From Polaribacter sp. (GTDB lineage Bacteria; Bacteroidota; Bacteroidia; Flavobacteriales; Flavobacteriaceae): DNA of 64,000 nt. Location of the stretch: the NCBI RefSeq assembly GCF_024639685.1, contig NZ_JAHEHX010000019.1, forward strand, positions 62,001-126,000, written 5' to 3'. Numbering within the stretch: position 1 is the first letter of the stretch; each line of letters opens with the position of its first letter. Below are positions 46,739-56,156 of this stretch, one piece after another. The notes under the pieces are model-generated. The model had not been told where the DNA came from. It was given only the letters and a program-made list of their open reading frames with translations, and did no database searches. Position numbers and translations under genes: made by a program.

Positions 46739-47686
46739 TTATTTTTTAAGTCCTAATTCTTTTAAACGCTCATTTAAAAACTCGCCAGCTGTAATGTCTT
46801 CGAATTTTTTAGGGTTATTTTCATTGATACAATTTTCTAATACATTTAATTTCATATCAGAAACTGGGTGCATAAAAAACGGAATTGAATAACGAGAAGT
46901 ACCCCACATTTCTTTTGGAGGATTTGTAACTCTATGAATGGTAGATTTTAATTTGTTGTTACTATGTCTAGATAACATATCTCCAACATTAATCATTAAT
47001 TCATCTGGTTCAGCTATTGCATCTATCCATTCTCCTTCATGATTTTGCACTTGTAAACCTTTACCTTGTGCGCCCATTAAAAGGGTAATTAAATTTATAT
47101 CTCCATGTGCTGCAGCTCTTTCTGCACCTTTTGGTTCTGTTTGTATTGGTGGATAGTGAATTGGTCTTAAAATACTGTTACCATTTTTAATATAGTTATC
47201 AAAATAGGCTTCTTCTAAGCCTAAATGTAGTGCTAAAGATCTTAGCACATATTTAGCTGTTTTCTCTAACATTTGGTAAGTTTCTTTACCAACTTTATTA
47301 AAGTTTTCTAATTCTTCTACAACTACATTTTCTGGATATTCATTAGCATATTTAGAATCTTTATCTACATATTGGCCAAAATGCCAGAATTCTTTTAAAT
47401 CTCCTTCTTTTTTCCCTTTTGCAGATTCTTTACCGAAAGACACATAGCCTCTTTGACCACCAATTCCAGGAATTTCATATTTTTCTTTTACATCTGTAGG
47501 TAAATCGAAAAAGTTCTTTATTTCTTTATAAAGATTCTCTACCAACTTGTCATTTAAAAAATGACCTTTTAGAGCTACAAAACCTATATTTTCATATGCA
47601 TGACCAATTTCATCAATAAATTTTTGTTTGCGAGATTCATCATCAGATAAAAAATCGGCTAAATTAACGCTTGGTATTTTATTCAT
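46739..47686 (-). CDS. 2-oxoglutarate/Fe(II) oxygenase, isopenicillin N synthase family
   Basis: 315 residues. The N-terminal DIOX_N domain (about 5-125) is followed by the jelly-roll domain with the iron ligands HGD (AAHGDINLITLLMG) and the distal His in STIHRVTNPP; RYSIPFF supplies the 2-oxoglutarate-binding RxS. Such enzymes hydroxylate or desaturate small molecules. No biosynthetic cluster surrounds it, so the substrate is open. Confidence 0.92.
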   Translation of the reverse strand: MNKIPSVNLADFLSDDESRKQKFIDEIGHAYENIGFVALKGHFLNDKLVENLYKEIKNFFDLPTDVKEKYEIPGIGGQRGYVSFGKESAKGKKEGDLKEFWHFGQYVDKDSKYANEYPENVVVEELENFNKVGKETYQMLEKTAKYVLRSLALHLGLEEAYFDNYIKNGNSILRPIHYPPIQTEPKGAERAAAHGDINLITLLMGAQGKGLQVQNHEGEWIDAIAEPDELMINVGDMLSRHSNNKLKSTIHRVTNPPKEMWGTSRYSIPFFMHPVSDMKLNVLENCINENNPKKFEDITAGEFLNERLKELGLKK

Positions 47687-47812
47687 TCTATTTTAATTTT
47701 AATAAAAAGAGATTTTAAAGTTACAAAAAAAGTTAATATTTAAGCATAAAAGAAAATGGAACAATTTTTGAAAATTCTGTTCGAGAAATTAATATCTATG
47801 TGTTAAGTGAAA

Positions 47813-48517
47813 TTATTTTTTTGCAAAAGGAATGGTATAGCTTATTGTATAATTAAATCCAAAACCAGTTCTACTTTCAAAAATTCTATTAAAACCGGGT
47901 GAAAAAAGTGTTTTAAAATTATCAGGTTCCTTGGCGCTCATTAATACCTTATAACTTACACTAAAACCTACAAAAATATTTTTTAGTGTTTCAACTTTTA
48001 ATCCTACCATAAGTTCAGACCAATGTGCATTTAAATTGGCTGTAGTATTTGGGGATGTAGTATTTGCAGGAAAATAGGTGTTGCTTATGTTGGGGGTAAA
48101 GTTATTTAAACTTTGTTCAAATCTACTAAAACCATATCTGTATCCAACAAAAATTTCATTATTCATGTCAAGCCAGTTTTCATAAGCATTATAGTTAAAT
48201 CCTAATCGTATATAATTTCCTTTTGAGGAAGAGTTGTTATAATATTCATTGCTTGTTTGTTCTTCAAAACCTACCTCTGTTGCAATAAAAAAACGTTTAG
48301 AAATTCTATAGTCAGCAACAATTTCTAAGCCTGAATTGTAAGAATCTTCAAAGGCTACTTTTATAGGTTTACTTATATCTATTCCTAAACGTAAACCGTA
48401 GGCTGTTTTATAAATAATTGAATCTTGCTCTATTTTTTTCTTCTGTACTTCTGTTTCTTGAGCAAAACCATTGCCAAAAACAAAAAGTACAATTAGGCTA
48501 ATGATAAATCTGTACAT
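47813..48517 (-). CDS. DUF6048 outer-membrane beta-barrel-like protein
   Basis: 234 residues from the ATG at 48517 (MYRFIISLIVLFVFGNGFAQ, a clear signal peptide); an ATG seven codons earlier would put basic residues in front. The mature protein is a run of amphipathic beta strands with aromatic girdles (YRISKRFFIATEVGFEEQ, FVGYRYGFSRFEQ, GFNYTISYTIPF), pointing to an outer-membrane barrel. It overlaps the DUF6452 gene upstream by about 20 bp, a conserved flavobacterial pair by my recollection. Function unknown. Confidence 0.82.
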   Translation of the reverse strand: MYRFIISLIVLFVFGNGFAQETEVQKKKIEQDSIIYKTAYGLRLGIDISKPIKVAFEDSYNSGLEIVADYRISKRFFIATEVGFEEQTSNEYYNNSSSKGNYIRLGFNYNAYENWLDMNNEIFVGYRYGFSRFEQSLNNFTPNISNTYFPANTTSPNTTANLNAHWSELMVGLKVETLKNIFVGFSVSYKVLMSAKEPDNFKTLFSPGFNRIFESRTGFGFNYTISYTIPFAKK

Positions 48518-48950
48518 GAGCTTCAGTTTGTTTTTCAACGGTTAATGTGGCTGGTTCAAAATCGGTTATCCAAGTATTGTTTGATGCAAAATTAACATCA
48601 TTAAAAATTACCTTAAACCCACAAGAGCGTGAAATATATTCGTTTTCTATAGTATATTGAATGGTAAATTGGTTAATAATATTGTTCTTAGAAAAATTAT
48701 AAACAGTTTCTGTTGCAGCCGAATTTAATGGAATAAACAATGAGTCTAAACTAGCGTTGATAAATAAGCTGTCTTTACCTTCTGCCCAAACATATAGATT
48801 GTCTACAACTTTTAAAGTCTCTCTATTGGAATCATCATAAAAGCGTAAAATTAAGTTTGGTGTTACAGGATTTTGAGTACAAAAATCGTCTTTTTCGCAA
48901 CTCAAAAATGTTAAGATTATTAAACTTAAAAAAACAAGTGTTTTTCTCAT
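48498..48950 (-). CDS. DUF6452 lipoprotein
   Basis: 150 residues from the ATG at 48950 (MRKTLVFLSLIILTFLSCEKDD); the lipobox cysteine is Cys18. This start avoids overlap with the pterin dehydratase gene. The mature domain is beta-rich with three further Cys (DDFCTQNP, SRSCGFKVIFND). Its 3' end overlaps the DUF6048 gene, so the lipoprotein and the barrel are probably co-translated partners at the outer membrane. Role unknown. Confidence 0.82.
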   Translation of the reverse strand: MRKTLVFLSLIILTFLSCEKDDFCTQNPVTPNLILRFYDDSNRETLKVVDNLYVWAEGKDSLFINASLDSLFIPLNSAATETVYNFSKNNIINQFTIQYTIENEYISRSCGFKVIFNDVNFASNNTWITDFEPATLTVEKQTEAHVQIYH

Positions 48951-48951
48951 A

Positions 48952-49242
48952 TTATTCTTCAACTTCAACAATTTTGTTGATAGCTTTTGCTAATTTAAAA
49001 TCTAATTCTGTAACTCCATCAGCATCATGAGTGGTTAAAGAAATGTCTAAAGTGTTATATACATTTGTCCATTCAGGGTGATGATTTAAGGCTTCGCATT
49101 CAAAAGCAATTCGATTCATCGCAGACATACAATCTTTAAAATTATCGAATTCAAAATCTGTATGTAAAGCATCATCGTAGAAATCCCAATCTGTTAGGTT
49201 TTCTAATCTTGTTTCAATTTCTGTATTTGTTAGTTTTTTCAT
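48952..49242 (-). CDS. Pterin-4a-carbinolamine dehydratase
   Basis: 96 residues from the ATG at 49242 (MKKLTNTEIETRLENL); a longer frame upstream overlaps the next gene and lacks family similarity. The signature ECEALNHHPEWTNVYNTLDISLTTHDADG holds the catalytic His-His. It dehydrates 4a-hydroxytetrahydropterin, recycling the cofactor of aromatic amino acid hydroxylases. It leads directly into the DUF6452 gene with 1 bp between. Confidence 0.93.
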   Translation of the reverse strand: MKKLTNTEIETRLENLTDWDFYDDALHTDFEFDNFKDCMSAMNRIAFECEALNHHPEWTNVYNTLDISLTTHDADGVTELDFKLAKAINKIVEVEE

Positions 49243-49255
49243 AGTGGGAGAGTAT

Positions 49256-49501
49256 TTAATTTTTACCAATTTCATTGATTGTATCAACTGTTTTAGGTTT
49301 ATTTTTAATCCATTTAATTCCTAATTTAAATAAAAATATAGATAATCCTAGAAAAAATAAAGAAGTAACTTTATATCCAATATTATAAGCAGAAAAACTT
49401 GAAAATAGCATAAGTATTATTTTCGGTAAACCTATTAGAAAACTTAAACTTAATATTGAAGCTATTGGTATAAAGATTACTCCCAAAAATTTCTTAATCA
49501 T
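49256..49501 (-). CDS. Small two-helix membrane protein
   Basis: 81 residues with two or three hydrophobic spans (about 6-30 and 40-62) and a Lys-rich end. No known domain recognised. It sits 13 bp upstream of the pterin dehydratase start and may share its transcript. Base composition resembles its neighbours. Confidence 0.6.
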   Translation of the reverse strand: MIKKFLGVIFIPIASILSLSFLIGLPKIILMLFSSFSAYNIGYKVTSLFFLGLSIFLFKLGIKWIKNKPKTVDTINEIGKN

Positions 49502-49757
49502 TTTACAAATATATTAAAATGAATATACAATTATTTTTATTTGCTTATGAAATATTACTAGTTAATTGAATTAAAATTTGTTTCTCACAAATAAATCATT
49601 TTAGTTTGAAAATAGTAAAATAAACTTTTATCAATTAAACCTTTTTAATAGTGAATAGTCTAAATTATCAAAATAGCATTTGATAACATTTTTGTTATGC
49701 TTTAATGTTCATTTTAAAGATTTTAAATTATATCTTACAACTACTTAAACCATTAAT

Positions 49758-52340
49758 ATGAGAACATTAAAAACATTTCTATTGCTGTTTTTTATCACAA
49801 CAACATTGTTTAGTCAACAACAATCACCAAATATATTATTAATTATCGCAGACGATTTAGGTATCGATTCTACTCCAGGATTTGGAATTAATGGAGATTT
49901 ACCAGTCACACCAACTTTAGATTCTTTTAGAGAAAAAGGTGTAACGTTTACAAATACTTGGGCAACTCCACAATGTTCGCCAACTCGTGCAGCAATTATG
50001 AGTGGTAAATTCGGAATTAAAACAGGAGTTATGAGGCCTCCTTTAATTTTAGACACAAGTCACACTTCTTTATTTACTAAAATAAAAGAACAGAGCACAA
50101 CAGATTATAGTATGGGGGTTATTGGTAAATGGCATATAGGAGGAAATAGTAACAGTAATTTTAGTCACCCAAAAGACTCTGGAATTCCTTATTATGAAGG
50201 TGTTTTTACAGCTCAAGTAGATGATTATTATAGTTGGACAAAATTAAATAATGAAGGAAATGAAGAACAAGTAAATGAATACATTACAACTCATTTAACT
50301 GATAAAGCAATTTCTTGGGTAGACAATCAAACAAAACCTTGGTTTTTGTGGTTGTCTCATATTGCACCACACACACCTTTTCAGACACCACCTTCAGGAA
50401 CTTATACAACTACACCTACTAATGATAGAACAACTTATTTATCAATGGTAGAAAATTTAGATTTTGAAATCAATAGGTTGATAGAAAGTATGGACGAAGA
50501 AACATTAGAAAACACTGTTATTATTTTTATTGGTGATAATGGAACTCCAGGAAGAACAAATACCTATTGGCCAAATGGACATGCAAAATCTTCTTTATAT
50601 GAAGGTGGAATTCGAGTTCCAATGATTATTACTGGAAAATCTGTTGAAAGGGTAAATGAAGTAGAAGCAGGTTTAACACAAGCTACAGATTTACACGCAA
50701 CAATTCTGGAATTAGCAGGGATACAATTAAATGGAGGAACAGAGAATAGTTTAAGTTTGAAACCTGCCTTAAAATTTGAAAACCAAACATCAAGACAGAT
50801 AAATTATACTGATTATGAAAGCAATAACACAGAATCTTGGGCTACTAGAAATGCTACTTATAAGTTAATTGAAGATGAAAATGGTAATGAAGAGTTTTAT
50901 AATATAGTAGATGATATTAAAGAGGAAACCAATTTAATTGGAATATTAACCACAGAACAAGAAACCATAAAAGAAATGTTAAAGCAAGAAGCTCAAGTAA
51001 TTAGAACTGATTGGTCTTGTAATGATGGCATTAAAAATGGAACTGAAACGACCTTAGACGATTGTAATGATGATTGTGGAGTTACTGATGTATTAAGTTA
51101 TGATAATATTGCTTGTACAGATTCCCCTACAAATCCCAGTGTTTATTACGAATTTCTTGAAGGAAATCAAAGAGTAGTATATTCTAACAATTATCCTAAT
51201 CATAATTTTTCTTATGTTTCTCCTAGAATTCCAGAACAATACTATAGAACTTATAAATTCGATTTAAATCCTACATTGTCAGGAACTACAACAAGCTTAA
51301 TTAGAACAAATGGAAGACCAGTAAACTTTTTTGGAATTAGTTTAAATGGAGTATATATGATGCCAGCTCCAGCTACACCATTTATTTTTGAAGACCTTAA
51401 TACTGGGCAATACAATTGGGATTGGGTATTTGAACCGACTACAAATATTGGTGATGGAAGAGATTTTGTTGCTTTAGATTGTGCTTCTGCACACGTTAAT
51501 CCTAATTCTGGTTATCATTATCATGGAAATATGTTTGGATATGTGGAAGTGCTAAAACCAGGTATTTCTACTTTAGAAACTCCACCTGTAGAATTATTAC
51601 AAGTAGGTTGGGCTTCTGATGGATTTCCTATTTTGTATCGTTTTGGTCCTGATAAAGAAGGGAATATCAAAGAAATGTTTCCAAGTTTTCAATTGAAAAG
51701 TGGTTTAAGACCTGGAGATGGAATTAGTGCTCCTTGTGGACCTTATTCAGGAAAATACACAAATGATTTTGGATATGTAGCAGGTAAAGGAGATTTAGAT
51801 GAATGTAATGGAATTGAAGCTTCAGTTACCTTAACTACTGCACAAGGTGAAGAAACTTTTGAATATTATTATGTTGTAACACAAGATTTTCCTCAGATAT
51901 CAAGATGTATGAAAGGGAATTTTAATGATAGTTTTATTAGTAGTGCAGGCCCTTTGAATGATGTTGATGCAGACTCAGATGGTTTTGTTAGTGCTTATGA
52001 TTGTGATGATAATAACCCAAATATAAATCCTTTTGCTACAGATGATCCTTCAACTACTTTCGATGAAAGCTGTGGTTCAACTTTAGGTGTTCATAAATTT
52101 AATTTAGAAGAATTAGGGTTTTATGTAAATTCAAATCCTAATGATGGTAATTTTTCTGTAATATCTACCCATTTAGAAAAGTATCAAGCTGGATTATTTT
52201 CTATCACTGGTAAATTAATTAGTAAAAAATCGGGTACTGGAGTTTTAGATTTTAATACTAATAAAAGTGCAGGAATATACATTTTAAGAATTGTGGAAAA
52301 TGGCCAGTTATTAGGAACAACTAAAATTATAGTAAAATGA
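49758..52340 (+). CDS. Secreted sulfatase fused to a YHYH domain, with T9SS tail
   Basis: 860 residues. A signal peptide (about 1-20) is followed by an S1 sulfatase domain (about 24-410): NILLIIADDLG, the formylglycine site CSPTR with Cys73, GVIGKWHIGG and FIGDNGTPG. A Cys-rich linker follows (about 418-445, WSCNDGIKNGTETTLDDCNDDCG). Then a YHYH domain (about 450-730) with GYHYHGN at 585-591 and GWASDGFPILYR. A Ca-binding Asp-rich MopE-like stretch (DVDADSDGFVSAYDCDDNN) and a type A T9SS sorting domain close the protein. The enzyme should remove sulfate from an extracellular substrate, most likely an algal glycan. Formylglycine formation needs a maturase not seen in this window. Confidence 0.92.
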   Translation: MRTLKTFLLLFFITTTLFSQQQSPNILLIIADDLGIDSTPGFGINGDLPVTPTLDSFREKGVTFTNTWATPQCSPTRAAIMSGKFGIKTGVMRPPLILDTSHTSLFTKIKEQSTTDYSMGVIGKWHIGGNSNSNFSHPKDSGIPYYEGVFTAQVDDYYSWTKLNNEGNEEQVNEYITTHLTDKAISWVDNQTKPWFLWLSHIAPHTPFQTPPSGTYTTTPTNDRTTYLSMVENLDFEINRLIESMDEETLENTVIIFIGDNGTPGRTNTYWPNGHAKSSLYEGGIRVPMIITGKSVERVNEVEAGLTQATDLHATILELAGIQLNGGTENSLSLKPALKFENQTSRQINYTDYESNNTESWATRNATYKLIEDENGNEEFYNIVDDIKEETNLIGILTTEQETIKEMLKQEAQVIRTDWSCNDGIKNGTETTLDDCNDDCGVTDVLSYDNIACTDSPTNPSVYYEFLEGNQRVVYSNNYPNHNFSYVSPRIPEQYYRTYKFDLNPTLSGTTTSLIRTNGRPVNFFGISLNGVYMMPAPATPFIFEDLNTGQYNWDWVFEPTTNIGDGRDFVALDCASAHVNPNSGYHYHGNMFGYVEVLKPGISTLETPPVELLQVGWASDGFPILYRFGPDKEGNIKEMFPSFQLKSGLRPGDGISAPCGPYSGKYTNDFGYVAGKGDLDECNGIEASVTLTTAQGEETFEYYYVVTQDFPQISRCMKGNFNDSFISSAGPLNDVDADSDGFVSAYDCDDNNPNINPFATDDPSTTFDESCGSTLGVHKFNLEELGFYVNSNPNDGNFSVISTHLEKYQAGLFSITGKLISKKSGTGVLDFNTNKSAGIYILRIVENGQLLGTTKIIVK

Positions 52341-52804
52341 GAATTTTAATAATCACATTTTTTGCTTTTTTAAATATAAATAATAATTTACATGATTCTG
52401 TTTCAGCAACTTTTAATATTATTGAAAGAGGACATGTGTTAATGCTTGAAATTGATTTTGATACCTTTAATTTTCTAAAGTTGGATGCTGCTAAAAGCAT
52501 TAAAGTTACTAAAGAAGATTTAAGCAATTACCTAAATAAAACAACGAGTTGGGAAATTGATGGAGAAAAATTAATACCACAGGTATTAAAAATAGAATCT
52601 AAAGAACATCATACAAAAGTGATTTGTTTATTAGCTAATTCTAATTCTAATTCTAATAAAAATATAAAATCTATTAAAATCAAAAATGAATTTTTATTGA
52701 ACGTAACTGAGCATTCTAATATTATAGAATTAGATGTTAATGATACCTTTAAAGATTATAATTTGAATAAAAATAGAAGAGAAATTAAGGTAGATTATAA
52801 TTAA
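52337..52804 (+). CDS. Hypothetical protein coupled to the sulfatase, possibly DUF6702-like
   Basis: 155 residues. The ATG overlaps the sulfatase stop (ATGA), so it is translationally coupled. The start has a short hydrophobic stretch (ILIITFFAFLN) that may be a signal peptide. The remainder is beta-rich: FNIIERGHVLMLEIDFDTFNFL, WEIDGEKLIPQ, IKNEFLLNVTEHSNIIELDVND. The last part recalls DUF6702 proteins, but the match is weak. A short hexamer repeat (AATTCT, about 52637-52660) encodes SNSNSN. Probably a periplasmic helper of the sulfatase; this is inference from position. Confidence 0.6.
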   Translation: MRILIITFFAFLNINNNLHDSVSATFNIIERGHVLMLEIDFDTFNFLKLDAAKSIKVTKEDLSNYLNKTTSWEIDGEKLIPQVLKIESKEHHTKVICLLANSNSNSNKNIKSIKIKNEFLLNVTEHSNIIELDVNDTFKDYNLNKNRREIKVDYN

Positions 52805-52816
52805 ATTTTATTCATT

Positions 52817-54268
52817 TTATTTTTCAAACAAAACCACGGTTTCAATATGACTTGTATGTGGAAATTGATCAACCAAACTAATTTTTTTGATTTGATAACC
52901 AGCCTCTCTTAATAACTCTGTATCTCTGGCTTGTGTTGCTGGGTTGCAAGACACATAAACCATTCTGTCTGCATTTAGGTTAATAATTTTTTGCAATGTT
53001 TTTGGCATAATACCAGCTCTTGCAGGATCTAAAATAATAGTTTTAATTTTATCTTGATATTCAGGGTGCTGAGCTAAAAACTTACCAACATCAGTTGCAT
53101 AAAATTTAAGACCTTCAATAGTATTTCTTTTGGCATTTTTTTCTGCATCTTCGATAGCTGATGCAACAATATCTACACCTACAATTTTTGCATTATTACT
53201 TTTTGATGCTACAATTTGCCCAATAGTTCCTGTACCACAGAATAAATCCATTACTACAGTATTGTCTACTTTAGATTTATCTTCTAAAACGTAATCTACT
53301 ACTTTTGAGTATAACTTTTCTGCGGATTTTGGATTGGTTTGAAAAAAGCTTTTCATGCTAATTTCGAAGTTTAATCCAAGTAATTCTTCTACAATTTTAT
53401 CTTTTCCATATACTAAATCTATACTTCCAGAGGTTGCAATGGTTCTATCGCCAACCTCATCATTTATAGTGTGTAGTAAACCAGCAACTCTATCACCAAA
53501 AAGCTCAACTAAAAAACTAGCGAATTTATTTAAACCGAACTTTGGTAAATCATAAGAAGTAGTTACTAAATTGAATAATAACTCATTTGTTTTAAACGAT
53601 TTTCTTACTACAAAATACCTGAAAAATCCTTCTTTTCTTGGCCCATGCCAAGGATTTAAACCTGTGTCTAAACAATATTTTCTGATGTTTTTTAGATTGT
53701 CTTCAAATTCCTTATCAAATAAACCAGAATCTTTTTCTAGATTATCACCCATCCACCAAACTCCACGTCTTTTAAATCCTAAAGTAAATTCGTCTTTATC
53801 TCTTTTAGCTACTCTATCATAACCAATAGCAGAAAAACCATATTCCATTTTATTTCTGTAATGAAATACATTTGGAGAGGTTATAAATTCATCAAATAAA
53901 TCTTCTATATTTTTTACTTTGCCAATTCTTTTAAAGAGAGATAAAGTGCTTTCTTTTTTATATTGATGCTGTAATTCTATAGGCAACTGAATATAAGGAG
54001 CTCCAGGAATGTCTTGAAAAGGTACTTCTATTTCATTTTCTGAAGGAGTTATCACATCTATTAATTTTGCCTCAGCATATTTTTTACTTGACTTTTTTAT
54101 CTGCACTTTTACCAATTGCCCTGGTAAAGTGTTTGGCACAAAAACAACAAAACTTCCTTCATCAGAATGAATTCTTGCAATTCCTTTTCCTCCAAAAGCA
54201 TAATCTTCAATTTTAAGTTCTAAAACCTGATTTCTCTTGACAAATTTATTTCGTTCTCTTCTTGGCAT
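52817..54268 (-). CDS. RlmD/RumA-type class I RNA uracil-C5-methyltransferase
   Basis: 483 residues from the ATG at 54268 (MPRRERNKFVKRNQ). An N-terminal TRAM domain (about 10-70) precedes the methyltransferase part with SAM loop VMDLFCGTGTIGQ, DPARAG and the catalytic Cys in MVYVSCNPATQARD. In RlmD an iron-sulfur cluster is held by a CGGCxxQ segment near residue 80; the same place here reads PGAPYIQLPIELQHQYK with no Cys, so the cluster appears absent. It should methylate a uracil of 23S rRNA (U1939 or U747 type); which one is unclear. Confidence 0.9.
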   Translation of the reverse strand: MPRRERNKFVKRNQVLELKIEDYAFGGKGIARIHSDEGSFVVFVPNTLPGQLVKVQIKKSSKKYAEAKLIDVITPSENEIEVPFQDIPGAPYIQLPIELQHQYKKESTLSLFKRIGKVKNIEDLFDEFITSPNVFHYRNKMEYGFSAIGYDRVAKRDKDEFTLGFKRRGVWWMGDNLEKDSGLFDKEFEDNLKNIRKYCLDTGLNPWHGPRKEGFFRYFVVRKSFKTNELLFNLVTTSYDLPKFGLNKFASFLVELFGDRVAGLLHTINDEVGDRTIATSGSIDLVYGKDKIVEELLGLNFEISMKSFFQTNPKSAEKLYSKVVDYVLEDKSKVDNTVVMDLFCGTGTIGQIVASKSNNAKIVGVDIVASAIEDAEKNAKRNTIEGLKFYATDVGKFLAQHPEYQDKIKTIILDPARAGIMPKTLQKIINLNADRMVYVSCNPATQARDTELLREAGYQIKKISLVDQFPHTSHIETVVLFEK

Positions 54269-54300
54269 TCTAAAATATTTGAATTGCAAAATTAGGAAAA

Positions 54301-54333
54301 TTGAACACTATTTAGATTAATTTCTTATTTTTG
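54301..54333 (+). promoter_or_regulatory. Putative promoter of rocD
   Basis: TTG at 54301 and TATTTTTG at 54326-54333 (TAnnTTTG), 22 bases apart, match the Bacteroidota -33/-7 pair. It would give an untranslated leader of about 100 bases before rocD. Confidence 0.5.
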
Positions 54334-54420
54334 TTTTTCTTCGAGGATGATTTCTTTCCCACGCTGAATTTCTGATTACTTTCAGAAGGATAAAGGTAGA
54401 ACAGGAATGTTTTTAGTATA
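54312..54420. other. Atypical leader region upstream of rocD or tail remnant of a minus-strand gene
   Basis: This stretch is more GC-rich than surrounding spacers. On the plus strand it holds a hairpin (TTCTGA / TCAGAA, six-base loop, about 54370-54387) and purine-rich sequence, as in structured leaders. On the minus strand one frame reads ILKTFLFYLYPSESNQKF, then SVGKKSSSKKNKNKK and stops at 54312-54314, which looks like a basic protein tail. I cannot decide between the two; no known riboswitch is recognised. Confidence 0.35.
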
Positions 54421-54439
54421 AACATTTAAATAAATTAAA

Positions 54440-55720
54440 ATGGCTGTTTTAGACAAGTTAACATCGCAACAAGCGATTGAATTAGAGAACAAATATGGTG
54501 CTCATAATTATCATCCACTACCTGTAGTTTTAAGTAGAGGAGAAGGAGTGCATGTTTGGGATGTAGAAGGTAAAAAGTATTACGATTTTCTTTCTGCTTA
54601 TTCTGCAGTAAATCAAGGTCATTGTCATCCTAAAATTGTAGATGCAATGACGAATCAAGCAAAAACATTAAGCTTAACATCAAGAGCTTTTTATAATGAT
54701 ATGTTAGGTAAGTACGAGAAATTTGCCTCAGAGTATTTTGGTTTTGATAAGTTATTGCCTATGAATACTGGAGCAGAAGCTGTAGAAACTGCTCTGAAAA
54801 TTGCAAGAAAATGGGCTTATGAAGTCAAAGGAATTGATGAAAACAAAGCCGAAATTATTGTTTGCGAAAATAATTTTCATGGTAGAACAACAACTATTAT
54901 TTCTTTTTCTAATGATCCAGTAGCAAGAAAAAACTTTGGTCCTTACACAAAAGGATTTCTAAAAATAGAGTATGATAATCTTCAGGAATTGCAAAAAGCA
55001 CTTGAAAGCAGTAATAATATAGCAGCTTTTTTAGTTGAGCCTATTCAAGGTGAAGCAGGGGTTTATGTGCCTTCTGAAGGATATTTAGCTGCAGCAAAAA
55101 AAATGTGTGAAGAGCATAACGTATTGTTCATTGCAGATGAAGTACAAACAGGTATAGCAAGAACTGGTCGTTTATTGGCAACTTGTGGTAATTGTTCTTG
55201 TGAAGATAAAAATTGTTCTGGATCACCAGAGGTGAAACCAAATATTTTAATCCTTGGAAAAGCTTTAAGTGGAGGAGCTTATCCTGTTTCTGCTGTTTTA
55301 GCCAATGAGGTAGTTATGAATGTAATAAGACCTGGAAATCATGGTTCTACATTTGGTGGTAACCCTATTGCAGCTGCAGTTGCAATGGCTGCTTTAGAAG
55401 TAGTTGCAGATGAAAAATTGGCGATTAATGCAGACAGATTAGGTAAAATCTTTAGAGATGAATTAACTGAATTTTGTAAAACAAATGATTTAGTAAAATC
55501 AGTTAGAGGTAAAGGTTTGTTAAATGCTATTTTAATTAATGATACAGAAGAAAGCGATACTGCTTGGGATATCTGTATTAAATTAAGAGACAATGGTCTA
55601 TTAGCAAAACCTACTCATGGTAACATTATTCGTTTTGCACCACCCTTGGTTATGAATGAAGAGCAACTAAGAGAGTGTATAGCTATAATAACAACTACAA
55701 TTTCTGATTTTAGTAAATAG
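54440..55720 (+). CDS. rocD: Ornithine--oxo-acid transaminase
   Basis: 426 residues, class III aminotransferase. Key parts are [69 protein letters not shown] and the PLP lysine in [16 protein letters not shown]. It converts ornithine and 2-oxoglutarate to glutamate semialdehyde. A small Cys-rich insert ([14 protein letters not shown], about 252-265), with four Cys placed for metal binding, is between the Asp loop and the lysine. It is divergent from the RNA methyltransferase and ends at a terminator. Confidence 0.95.
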   Translation: MAVLDKLTSQQAIELENKYGAHNYHPLPVVLSRGEGVHVWDVEGKKYYDFLSAYSAVNQGHCHPKIVDAMTNQAKTLSLTSRAFYNDMLGKYEKFASEYFGFDKLLPMNTGAEAVETALKIARKWAYEVKGIDENKAEIIVCENNFHGRTTTIISFSNDPVARKNFGPYTKGFLKIEYDNLQELQKALESSNNIAAFLVEPIQGEAGVYVPSEGYLAAAKKMCEEHNVLFIADEVQTGIARTGRLLATCGNCSCEDKNCSGSPEVKPNILILGKALSGGAYPVSAVLANEVVMNVIRPGNHGSTFGGNPIAAAVAMAALEVVADEKLAINADRLGKIFRDELTEFCKTNDLVKSVRGKGLLNAILINDTEESDTAWDICIKLRDNGLLAKPTHGNIIRFAPPLVMNEEQLRECIAIITTTISDFSK

Positions 55721-55740
55721 AAGTAAGATAGATAAAATAT

Positions 55741-55778
55741 AAAACCATGATTTAAATTGTTAAATCATGGTTTTTTTT
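55741..55778 (+). terminator. Intrinsic terminator after rocD
   Basis: Stem AAAACCATGATTTAA pairs with TTAAATCATGGTTTT around a short loop, followed by T8. Confidence 0.92.
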
Positions 55779-55831
55779 ATTTTTATTAGAATCTAAAATC
55801 AAAATTGATGAAAGATTGAAGATTACTTATT

Positions 55832-56146
55832 TTATTGGTATTGTTGCATTTTTTCTTCAAACTCTAACATAAAGGTATCCCAATCTAAAGTAGCTAAGCC
55901 ATAAATACTATACAAGAAGTACAACCCATTAATACTTAGTGCTATTAATGAAAAAGTTTTAGCATTTTTCATAGCTTTAATATCTTCTATTTCATATTCT
56001 TCAGGTTGTTGTTCTGCTTCTTTTAATTTTTTATTTGCTATTAAAAAAGAAGGTATTGCTAGTAATATTCCTAAACCTAAACAAATACAGCATACTAAAC
56101 TTATAGAAGATAAGACGTAAATTAAGGTTGTGTTTAGTTTTTTCAT
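55832..56146 (-). CDS. CCC-motif small membrane protein
   Basis: 104 residues with two membrane helices (about 7-36 and 66-86). The first carries VCCICLG (the CCC-like motif) and FLIANKKLKEAEQQPEEYE follows, matching a flavobacterial small membrane protein group annotated by that motif. Function is unknown. It lies 10 bp downstream of the DUF2752 gene, so the two form an operon. Confidence 0.8.
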   Translation of the reverse strand: MKKLNTTLIYVLSSISLVCCICLGLGILLAIPSFLIANKKLKEAEQQPEEYEIEDIKAMKNAKTFSLIALSINGLYFLYSIYGLATLDWDTFMLEFEEKMQQYQ

Positions 56147-56156
56147 GTAATTTTTT

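Noticed and set aside
52637..52660. AATTCT hexamer repeat as a phase-variation tract
   Set aside because: The unit is six bases and stays in frame, only lengthening an SN repeat; it would not switch expression.
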